Shown one piece after another: positions 1 through 7,320 of a stretch of DNA of 30,004 nt. The notes under the pieces are model-generated. The model made no database searches. It was given only the letters and a program-made list of their open reading frames with translations, and had not been told where the DNA came from. Source of the DNA: a virus. The position numbers were made by a program, and so were the translations under genes. The stretch spans positions 1-30,004 of the IMG/VR virus record IMGVR_UViG_3300021957_006346. The stretch is one strand, 5' to 3'. Numbering within the stretch: the first letter of the stretch is position 1; each line of letters starts with the position of its first letter.

Positions 1-95
1 GAACAAGTCGCTGGACGAGAATCCCCCTCGCGCTCTCGTTTTGCGTCAGTGTTGGGTGATGTTGCCCACCATAGTTGGTCAATGTCTTGGCTCAT
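1..95 (-). CDS. partial small gene at the left edge, unknown function
   Basis: Reading leftward from an ATG at 95, the frame stays open to the window edge and encodes about 31 residues beginning MSQDIDQLWWATSPNTD. An in-frame TGA lies just upstream, so the start is probably near this ATG. The peptide is hydrophilic after a short WW pair and I recognise no family. It follows the gene ending at 142 in the same direction with about 46 bases between, so it probably continues the leftward block. The rest lies outside the window, so this could still be a chance open frame. Confidence 0.4.
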   Translation of the reverse strand, partial: MSQDIDQLWWATSPNTDAKREREGDSRPATC

Positions 96-141
96 GATTC
101 GTCGGGTTATCTGTCAGCTTGTGCGTTCGCGTAGCAATCTT

Positions 142-417
142 TCATGCACAGTGTGGGATACATCCCCGCTCGTAGTTAGTGGCTGTAATTAAAATCCAAT
201 CGTCATGGTTTGTTTCCCCGTCTTTTCTGGCTTTAACCATGCTTGGGCTATTTATGTATTCATCTAGTGTCCTGCCGTCTCTCACTCTCATGACTCCATC
301 AGTCCCACATTTTAGATTGTAGTTATCCACAAAGCCAAACGAGCCTATCTTCAATCCCTCCGACAGCTCGCCGCTTGTGTGTTTGGTTTTTGTATCTTCT
401 GTTTTCTTGCTTTTCAT
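142..417 (-). CDS. small hypothetical protein (91 aa)
   Basis: A leftward frame of 91 residues with an ATG start at 417. The N-terminus is Lys/Thr-rich and hydrophilic (MKSKKTEDTKTKHTSG). The middle is a more ordinary globular stretch, and the protein ends in a Cys-containing tail (ERGCIPHCA). There is no signal peptide, membrane segment or recognisable motif. It is one of a run of similarly sized leftward genes with short gaps, typical of early or accessory phage genes. Only three cysteines are present, so a zinc site is not convincing. The function is unknown. Confidence 0.6.
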   Translation of the reverse strand: MKSKKTEDTKTKHTSGELSEGLKIGSFGFVDNYNLKCGTDGVMRVRDGRTLDEYINSPSMVKARKDGETNHDDWILITATNYERGCIPHCA

Positions 418-434
418 AATGTTAAAAGATTCTT

Positions 435-677
435 CTATGCGGTGGTTGAGGGCTTAAGCAAGGACTGAAAATAATCGCAGGTTGAGCTTGGACACACCCA
501 CCCGCCAGCGACTGCTTTTAGTTGCAAATTGCAAGAATCGCATCGTCTAGGATCAACCCTGACCCCTGACGTTATGACTTCGTTGCGTATTTTGACGGAA
601 ATATCAAAAAGTTTCTGGTCAGCCTCCGACATAGGGACTGATCTGGTTTTTTTCTTAACTGGTCTGTTGGTTATCAT
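435..677 (-). CDS. small zinc-ribbon-like protein (80 aa)
   Basis: An 80-residue leftward gene starting at ATG 677. A basic N-terminus (RPVKKKTRS) leads into a predicted helix from about residue 17. Four cysteines then form a plausible zinc knuckle pair: C46-x2-C49 in CDSC, then C62-x4-C67 in VCPSSTC. Zinc ribbons of this size in phages often bind nucleic acid or another protein, but nothing here shows the partner. It ends 17 bases before the start of the 91-residue gene (417), so the two are probably co-transcribed. No Shine-Dalgarno sequence precedes the ATG. The zinc ribbon call rests only on Cys spacing. Confidence 0.6.
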   Translation of the reverse strand: MITNRPVKKKTRSVPMSEADQKLFDISVKIRNEVITSGVRVDPRRCDSCNLQLKAVAGGWVCPSSTCDYFQSLLKPSTTA

Positions 678-751
678 GGCTTGTTTTGGCTATTAGTTGT
701 TTTGGGGGGTATTTTATCGTGTCCTCCCCCAAGTGTCACGTTATGGTTAAA

Positions 752-1108
752 TTAACCGCTAATAGGCACAATCTTCTCAGGAGACTCCTTTTCGGATGGC
801 TCGTAGTCAGATGGGTGCACAACATCGCGGGACTCGTTAACGGCGTTCACCACCTCGGTCGTGTATGCCTCCACTTTGTCATCCGTAGTTCTAAGACCGA
901 TCGGCTGACCGATTTTAGGGGTGACGACGACAAAAGCATCGATGGTCAACTCATCATCACTCACCTCGTCCACGGGAGTGCCATTAAGGTGACCGTCAGT
1001 AGTTGCTCGGAACTTGGCTGATTTTTGCTGAGAGATGCATGACACATCATTGGCGTTAACATATCGACCGTAGCCGAGATGGATAATGTTTTTAGTATTA
1101 TTTGACAT
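752..1108 (-). CDS. hypothetical protein (118 aa)
   Basis: A 118-residue leftward gene beginning MSNNTKNIIHLGYGRYVN at ATG 1108. It starts 4 bases after the stop of the XRE-like gene, so the pair is almost certainly one transcript and may be functionally linked. The first 35 residues look globular (IIHLGYGRYV, then DVSCISQQ). The C-terminal third is acidic and probably disordered (YEPSEKESPEK). No membrane segment, signal peptide or catalytic motif is visible, and I recognise no family. A role as partner of the upstream regulator is only a guess from position. Confidence 0.65.
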   Translation of the reverse strand: MSNNTKNIIHLGYGRYVNANDVSCISQQKSAKFRATTDGHLNGTPVDEVSDDELTIDAFVVVTPKIGQPIGLRTTDDKVEAYTTEVVNAVNESRDVVHPSDYEPSEKESPEKIVPISG

Positions 1109-1112
1109 AATT

Positions 1113-1472
1113 TTATTTGGTTTCTGTTTTGGTTTCTGTTTTGGTTTTTTCTCCCACAGAGGCGGGAGGAAATTTGTTTTGGGATCGTTCGTGCATATCT
1201 AAAACATCGCTGGCGTTTTGCAACCTTTCACGACTCCATGGCTTTTGCCCAAGTTCAAGATTGCTTAGGTGAGTATGTGAAACTCCCATCCATTTCGCAA
1301 GCGAGCGCAGGCTCATGCCTACAGACTTTCTGCGTTCTCTTACCGCACACCCTATCTTTAATCGGTCATGAGCATAGTTTTTGTTCACGGAAACTAAACC
1401 CCTATTACGGAGCCACAAGGGTAGAGCTGACTCCGCATCAGCCTTGGTATTCCAACACTTAGTCTTAGGCAC
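1113..1472 (-). CDS. XRE/Cro-CI family helix-turn-helix regulator (119 aa)
   Basis: Residues about 38-92 form a classic Cro/CI-type helix-turn-helix: a first helix (LKIGCAVRERRKS), the pair SLRSLAKWMGVSHTHLSNLE, then the usual Gly-x-x-Pro turn and a further helix. Family members bind operator DNA as dimers and control phage gene switches. The first 37 residues are not part of the fold. The C-terminus is a low-complexity KTKTETKTETK tail encoded by a 12-bp tandem repeat. The longest frame starts at GTG 1472; the next ATG lies inside the HTH, so a non-ATG start is needed. The gene belongs to the leftward block, and about 105 bases upstream of it carry no gene and could hold its promoter. Whether it controls lysogeny or early/late timing cannot be read from the sequence. 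Confidence 0.8.
   Translation of the reverse strand: MPKTKCWNTKADAESALPLWLRNRGLVSVNKNYAHDRLKIGCAVRERRKSVGMSLRSLAKWMGVSHTHLSNLELGQKPWSRERLQNASDVLDMHERSQNKFPPASVGEKTKTETKTETK
1119..1142. repeat. 12-bp tandem repeat inside the XRE gene tail
   Basis: Two perfect copies of GGTTTCTGTTTT stand in tandem, followed by a partial third copy. On the coding strand they encode the Lys-Thr-Glu-Thr tail of the XRE-like protein. The length is a multiple of three, so copy-number changes would lengthen or shorten the tail without a frameshift. Confidence 0.85.
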
Positions 1473-1577
1473 TGTGCAGACTCTCCTGTTGAGGGTTAAC
1501 GCTGCGGGTGACTAGCTCTTGATATTTGTATAACATTGTTCGTGTGGCTGCTTTGCAGTGGCAACCTACACGGGTTA

Positions 1578-1823
1578 CTACGCAGCACAAGAACTTTTTT
1601 CACTTTCTTTTTCAAGCACCAGTCTGAGGATAGGGTGATCATCGACCAACCAACTTAAAGGGAATGTTTTAATTTGCCCCTCGAGGCGGTGTTGGACAGC
1701 CCACTCGCCATTAGTGCCGTCCCCCTCCACCTCTTTTTTTACGATACGCAAAGAACTAAGGTAGCCAATATCTTTCCATCCCCCGTCAATCAAACAGAGA
1801 GGAATAGAGTGTAATTTTGCCAT
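1578..1823 (-). CDS. small hypothetical protein (81 aa)
   Basis: I chose the ATG at 1823 (MAKLHSIPLCLIDGGW). The frame can be extended to a GTG at 1862, but that adds 13 residues of no obvious character. The protein is small and mixed alpha/beta in appearance, with a conserved-looking LCLIDGGWKDIGYL start and a charged tail (EKESEKSS). It has no membrane segment or recognised motif. It lies between the possible small-terminase gene and the XRE-like gene, all leftward. The function is unknown. Confidence 0.55.
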   Translation of the reverse strand: MAKLHSIPLCLIDGGWKDIGYLSSLRIVKKEVEGDGTNGEWAVQHRLEGQIKTFPLSWLVDDHPILRLVLEKESEKSSCAA

Positions 1824-1890
1824 AGACTTAGTCACGCTAAGACCATGTAACCACAAAAACACAAAATGACAACCTTAAAATGGTTGGTTA

Positions 1891-2547
1891 TTAGTTGCTG
1901 AATTTCTGCACAGCATCCTTCATGCTACCCTTCGATCTCAAATCTTCAACAGGAACTACTTTTCGGATCGCTCTACCCACCTCAGTATCCTCAGATTGAG
2001 GGAGGCGTTGTAGCTCCGCCGTAGCTTCGGACGCTTCTTCGTTGCTAAGCTCCCTCTGGGGGGAGACATCAACAATCCCCTCGCCATCAACTCCACCCCC
2101 TCCGCTACCAGTGAGCATATTTCCTACAGCTCTGCGTAAAGCTGGCGATTTTTGCAATTTTGATTGCAACGAAGACAGGGTGTCAACATTGTGAGTGACA
2201 ACCTCAGTTCGGGTTACAGCGTTACCAACTTGGTATTGCATCACGGTCTTGGCGGAATCTAACCTGATTTTATAGTCAGGAACCTCCATTGGTCGACCCC
2301 CTACCGCAATCGTTTTTGTTGCAGCCATGCACTCAACTAAAGTATCGACCACTGCATTATCTCCGAATTGTTCATTTAGTTTCATCATGACCGCCAAGCC
2401 TATTTCTTTAGGGCGGACAGCAACACGACCATCTTTTGCAGCCTCGGTTAGAGTTTTACTGCTACCTTCGTGTGATGCAATTTTCTCAGTAGAGGTAATG
2501 GCTGAAGGAGGCGTAATAAAGTCTGGGGTTTTTTGAGGGTCAATCAT
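1891..2547 (-). CDS. possible small terminase subunit or DNA-packaging protein (218 aa)
   Basis: A 218-residue leftward protein starting MIDPQKTPDF at ATG 2547; a TTG at 2565 would add six residues and is less likely. The first 50 residues are polar. Residues about 50-150 look helical and include DYKIRLDSAKTVMQYQVGN followed by TRTEVVTHNVD. This 'helix, then V-G-x-x-V-x-R-x-E' pattern resembles the oligomerisation region of several podoviral small terminase proteins. A Gly-rich linker and an acidic C-terminus follow. It is the first gene of the leftward block, divergent from the structural genes, which is unusual for a terminase. The large terminase is not in the window. That a gene exists is clear; the function is tentative, and a DNA-binding accessory protein is the main alternative. 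Confidence 0.45.
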   Translation of the reverse strand: MIDPQKTPDFITPPSAITSTEKIASHEGSSKTLTEAAKDGRVAVRPKEIGLAVMMKLNEQFGDNAVVDTLVECMAATKTIAVGGRPMEVPDYKIRLDSAKTVMQYQVGNAVTRTEVVTHNVDTLSSLQSKLQKSPALRRAVGNMLTGSGGGGVDGEGIVDVSPQRELSNEEASEATAELQRLPQSEDTEVGRAIRKVVPVEDLRSKGSMKDAVQKFSN

Positions 2548-2617
2548 GTGTTTTATTCGTTGCAATCACCATACTTATTTGCCATAGTGCTTGCAAGTCA
2601 ATTAAGATCCTTGCGCC
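2548..2617. promoter_or_regulatory. divergent control region between early and structural blocks
   Basis: Seventy bases separate the leftward start at 2547 from the rightward start at 2618, so promoters for both blocks probably lie here. Two TTGCAA palindromes sit at 2560 and 2591, 31 bases apart. Rightward, TTGCAA at 2560 and CATAGT at 2583 are 17 bases apart, a weak -35/-10-like pair. Leftward, the complement of 2596-2601 reads TTGACT, close to a -35, with no good -10. No Shine-Dalgarno sequence precedes either gene. The assignment rests on divergence and spacing, not on strong motifs. Confidence 0.45.
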
Positions 2618-4318
2618 ATGTCACTAAAAAATAAAAACAAACCGTCAACCGATACCGTTATGTCAACAGCAAGACCAGTGGTAAACCCAGCGATGACAAA
2701 CGATCTTCGCATAATGGATAAAAGCTACACGCAAAGGAGGAACGCCAAAGCGGTAAAGGCGGCTAAAAACGCAGAATACCTAAAACAATCTGGAGGTCAA
2801 GGATCGTCAAAGAGTGGGGGAAAGGGAAGCCCCGAACACTCTGGCTGGGGAAAATACCTACAAGAGCATCGAGACCGACGTGGAAAACAAGCGGCAGGCA
2901 CAAATGAATACACGAAAGGAAGGTTTAAAGGTCAAACCCCCACCATGGCTGATGCGGACGCGAGGCGCAGATGGAGGAATTTACCAAAAGCCCAAAAGGA
3001 CAAATTTGGAACCGACCCATCTGACATTAGGGCGCAAAATGAATTAGACCAAAAAAGAAAACAAAAGGAAGCCTTTGAAACAGCGAGAAGGCAGAAGTTG
3101 ATCACAGACCAAGACCTGCGCGACAAAGAAAAGCTAGACAGAAAGCTCAGAGGAGAGACTGGAGGAAAAACAGAAGGAAATCCAGCGGGCGACTTTAGCC
3201 CCAACAACTCCACCCCCTCGCCGAACAAAGTTGAAAAATCACCCAAGGCAACTAAGCCAGCATCAGGAGCAGAGCAAGAGCCTTATGATCAATATAAAGA
3301 CCCAAGAATACTGGTCACCACACCAAAGGATTCCCCTACAAGCCCCGTAAGCCCGCCAGCACAAAAGCCACGTTCAAGAATGAAGCCCGTTCCGCTTACA
3401 GAGAAGCAGATTGCGGATGCAAAAGACTTTCAGGAAAAAGTTAGGTTAAGCAGGGAGGGGGGTCAGGAAGCGAGACAGAGCGGATCAAGCCCAAGCCCTG
3501 TAAGCCAACCGCCAGAAACGTCAACAGCGAGCAAGCCTCCATTAAAGCTTGAAGCGGAAGATTTTAGGATGGGAAGCCCAGCATCTAGCTCTACTGCACA
3601 GATGCCCAGCGATTCGGCTGTCAATGATGACGGCTCATTGAAGAAAAGCTATACTATTGGCGCAAACAATGAGTATCGAACGGCAGGCGGAAATTTTAAC
3701 AAAGACAAGCTAGACACAAAACTTAAAAGCGTCGATCAATCCTCAGCGGATCGGGTTCAAAACATAAGATCTGAAAATACGAACTCAACCCGACCCAACT
3801 CGGTTACAGCGAACCCGTTAACAAACAAAGACACAAGAGGCATGGCGACTGCCCCAACACAGTTGCAACAGAGTCCCGTAAGCATACCAAAACCCGATGA
3901 ACCAGCCAAAATGCCATCATATGCCTCTTCATCGTCCGACGACATCAAAGATGTGGATGATTTCAGTATGCCAACTCCAGATCGTGCTAACTTAGAAAAA
4001 GTCAGCGCACAAAGGATGCAGGAAAAGAGAGGTCGAACCAAGACCCAAGGAGAGAAAATTGCATATGCAGCCTCGAGAGATTTACTTAAGACAGGGAAAA
4101 ATGTTATGGATCTTGGTAAAGTAGCGGTAAAAAATGTCTCCGATGCTGGTAAAGCTGTTGGGGAGCATTTTGTTAGAGCGAACACAGTATCAGCCGCCCA
4201 AAAAGCCGAACGGAAACGATACATGAAAAGCCTAAGAGCAGCCGAAGCCATGAGAAAGGAGGGCGCGTCGAGTGAATCCGTCAAAAAAGAGACTGGAATC
4301 AACAAATACGGCTTTTAG
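2618..4318 (+). CDS. charged, low-complexity protein (566 aa), possible internal virion protein
   Basis: First gene of the rightward block. Most of the protein is polar and probably disordered: Lys/Arg/Asp-rich helical stretches at about residues 20-190, then Pro/Ser/Thr/Gln-rich sequence to about 450. The C-terminal 115 residues look ordered and basic, with repeated amphipathic helices (DLLKTGKNVMDLGKVAVKNV) and a closing GINKYGF. It has no signal peptide or membrane segment. It ends 31 bases before the giant polyvalent gene and shares its composition (AGA/AGG/CGA arginines, Lys-rich helices), which suggests a partner of the ejected protein or a packaged internal protein. I recognise no family. 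No Shine-Dalgarno sequence precedes the ATG. Confidence 0.6.
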   Translation: MSLKNKNKPSTDTVMSTARPVVNPAMTNDLRIMDKSYTQRRNAKAVKAAKNAEYLKQSGGQGSSKSGGKGSPEHSGWGKYLQEHRDRRGKQAAGTNEYTKGRFKGQTPTMADADARRRWRNLPKAQKDKFGTDPSDIRAQNELDQKRKQKEAFETARRQKLITDQDLRDKEKLDRKLRGETGGKTEGNPAGDFSPNNSTPSPNKVEKSPKATKPASGAEQEPYDQYKDPRILVTTPKDSPTSPVSPPAQKPRSRMKPVPLTEKQIADAKDFQEKVRLSREGGQEARQSGSSPSPVSQPPETSTASKPPLKLEAEDFRMGSPASSSTAQMPSDSAVNDDGSLKKSYTIGANNEYRTAGGNFNKDKLDTKLKSVDQSSADRVQNIRSENTNSTRPNSVTANPLTNKDTRGMATAPTQLQQSPVSIPKPDEPAKMPSYASSSSDDIKDVDDFSMPTPDRANLEKVSAQRMQEKRGRTKTQGEKIAYAASRDLLKTGKNVMDLGKVAVKNVSDAGKAVGEHFVRANTVSAAQKAERKRYMKSLRAAEAMRKEGASSESVKKETGINKYGF

Positions 4319-4349
4319 TTCTAATTAATAATTTACATACTATCGCAAG

Positions 4350-7320
4350 ATGCCCCCAACACCACTCCGTGATCCCTACGACGACTTCTCATCAGCAGTT
4401 GACCAATACAGCAGAAGTATGCACCTCGCAGACCGTGAGGCTAAACGAGCTGAAGCCGCGAGGCAGTCAGAAGCCAACGCCCTAAAAAGGGATTCGGCTC
4501 GAGCCGCCGCAGAATCAATGGCGGCACGGAACAAAAGGTTTAAAGCCGCCGCGAAAGAGGGGGGATACAGCAAGTATGTATATACGGACGAGGAAGGGGC
4601 GTCTAGGTCTGGACTGACTGAAGAGCAACACGCTGACCTCGCCCAGAAGCGAAGCCTAGAAGCATCACAAAAAGCAGAGCGCGAATCGGCAAGCATTAGC
4701 GCAGATTACCTTTCTGAGAAAAAACAAAAGCTCAAAACCGACCTTTTAACAAAATACGAGAGGGAAAGGGCGGAAAAAGAACTCCTCAGCCTTGATCAGC
4801 AACTAGCGGTCAACGAGGAGATGAGTAATGAGGACGGCTACGCTGAAAGCAGGGACGCGCTAACCAAAAAAATAGAAGACACGCGAGCCAGAATACTTGC
4901 CGACGACGACAAGCGAGCAAAATACGACGAAGCGGACAAGCAATACAATACAGCAAGGTCTGTAGCCAAAGGAGGCATACCTGAAGGTCTCGTAATACCC
5001 AACGCTGTCCCCGAGGACAACGAGGAGCGCGTCAAGATGATTCAGGCATACAACGCCAGATCTCGAGCCTACGAAGAAAAAAACAAAGCCCTGACCAAAT
5101 CCAGACTAGCAAACTCCAACGCATACCGCGATGAAGAGGTGAGAATACTGGGAGCTTATGAGGAGTGGGTAAAGGGAGGCGGAACGCCCGAGCAAGTAGA
5201 AGCCGCCAAAAAGTCAAGGGACAAGGCTATAAGTGGGGCTTACAAAACCTACCTTGAGAGAAACTACACCAACAACGCTGATGCAGATCAGCTTATGAAC
5301 GTAGAATACAAATCCATTCAGCTACTAAAACCGTTCATCGAGGATGTTACTGGAGCCTACAAGGAGGACAGGATGAAGGAGGTTGATGCCGCTAGGAAAG
5401 CTTATCGACAAGATTTATATGATAACGCAGACACCTTCAAAAAGACATCTCCAGAAACACGCTTAAAAATGCGCCAATTGGCGGATGATATTTACAATAA
5501 AAATATTACAACCGAGGAAGCCAACACCACCTATGAAAAAATCCACCAAGAAGCTAATGCTAAAAGCATTGCTCACGCAAAAACTGTTGATGCTTTTGCT
5601 TCTAAAGTAAATGAAATTGGTGGCGCAGCATATGCGGACGTTTTGGCGGACACCCCCTACATCGGATGGAGACCAGAGCTGAAGGTCAACGATAAAGGAG
5701 GGTTTATGACGAAGGCGTTCAGGGCTTCTGGCGACCTTGTCATATCCGACAAAAAAAGAAAAAGCCAAGGAGGCATAATTCAAGGAACACTAAATAACCC
5801 CTTGTTTGGCGGAGTGAAGGCAGGTGTCAATGTGGTTGGTGCAACATTGTCCACGCTTCGGAAGACTGGAGCCGCTGTAACGAGAGCTTTCGATAACTAT
5901 GAAGATGCACCGTGGGTAGATGATTTTGCAAAAGCTAACAACCTCAATCAGGAGCAAATGCTAAGAGTGTATGAGGATTACGTTAAAAGTGCTGACGATT
6001 GGGAAGATGCCAGCGAAGAAACCAGAGTTTTAAATAACGGAACGGTTTTGTTTAACCCAAACCTGATTGCAAAACAACTAGACGCCGATGAATACAAAAG
6101 GATGGTTAAGGAATCTGGGACTGCTCCATATATACAGCAAAGAATGATGTCCCCCTCAGCCATTGAGCAGCACAGGGACAACACAGTGACCCAGCACGGG
6201 GCGATGCTGGAAAGAACATCGGCAAGCGCAGAAAAAAGCATGAATGAGTGGTTTAACCGCCAAATAGCACTCACAGAAGGTAGTGAAAACCAGTTTTCTG
6301 ACTTATCTTATGCTGATCAGGTGCAAGCTTTCCTGAAAGTAGCAAACACAGCTACAGATGGAGGCGTAAGCTTTGCTGGATCTGGTGTAGGCGATTCCTA
6401 CGACAGGGCTGGACAAACTATTAATCTTGGAGCATTGAAGGCTGGGCAATTTGTTTATGGAGCAGCAACTTTAATCTCTGACTCAAATCCACTTAGGGAC
6501 ATTTTGGAAGATCTTGCCCGAGAGTCCACTCTCGTAAGGGAGACCCGTGATATAACCACGTCCAAGGGCGGAGTAGGAACTAAGATTACCGATGTTTTCT
6601 TTGAGGAGGCTCAGTCTATGGTAATGACTTTAGGCGCAGGCGGAGTAGGCAGCAAGGTTGCAAGTTCGGTCGTAAAGCAGGGTCTCAAACAGACAGCAAT
6701 TAAAGGCGGCAGGAGCCTTGCGGACAAAGCTGTTCAACAAGCCATCGGTCGAACCCTCACCAAAGATGCTGTAAGACAAGTTATAGGAAAAGCTGGATTT
6801 GGAACAGCATCCGCCGCTGGAGGGTTGCAATCTTACGGGTTAACATACGCACAAAACTATGTTGCGGCAATTGACAAGGCTGAAAAAGAGCTGGGAAGAT
6901 CCCTGACTGACGACGAGAAAAAAGAAATTGCAAATTCATCTGATGTAAAAGGAAAAGCCATATTTGCTGGAGCCATTACTTCGACAGTGATGCTTGGGTT
7001 TGGCAGGACTGGTGCAGATATAATATTCAAGCCGTCATCCAGTCTTCGCAACTCAACCATGAGGGACTTCTTTAGGCTTGTTGGCAGCAAAACGATGACC
7101 AAAAGCCAAAAAATGGTCGTTCTTCGGAAGGGTATACACGATGTGTTGAAGCCGATTTTATTTGAGGCGGCGGAAGAAGGCACGGACGAATTGCTTGCCT
7201 CCCTTGCGGTAGATGGAAGATCGTTTGGTCAATCCATGGACGCCTTTTGGGAGGCTGCTATAGCTGGCTCGATTATGGGCGGGGTGGCTGGTTCCCCTAG
7301 ATCTTTCATATCTACGGGCG
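4350..7320 (+). other. N-terminal coiled-coil and Gly/Ala-rich region of the giant protein
   Basis: Residues 1-420 are rich in Ala, Glu, Lys and Arg with long helical runs, so an extended coiled coil is likely. From about residue 485 the character changes to Gly/Ala/Val-rich segments: GGVKAGVNVVGATLSTL near 490, VMTLGAGGVGSKVASSVV near 755, and AIFAGAITSTVMLGFG near 870. Then come FEAAEEGTDELLASL and an AAIAGSIMGGVAGS segment ending near 985. This 'E-E-G-x-x-E then G-rich hydrophobic' pattern recurs in phage polyvalent and ejection proteins and could insert into or cross a membrane after ejection; that role is inferred. Confidence 0.55.

Noticed and set aside
686-1021. Rightward 111-residue frame
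   Set aside because: It overlaps the leftward 118-residue gene almost fully; composition is odd and no family pattern is seen.
1473-1577. Promoter at TTGATA/TATAAC near 1518-1535
   Set aside because: The two hexamer-like stretches are only about four bases apart, too close for a standard promoter.
2548-2565. TTG start at 2565 for the leftward 218-residue gene
   Set aside because: The next codons offer an ATG at 2547, and the extension would occupy part of the divergent control region.
3757-4305. Leftward 182-residue frame within the 566-residue gene
   Set aside because: Antisense shadow of a gene with biased codon use; hydrophobic runs arise from complementing Lys/Ser/Ala-rich sequence.
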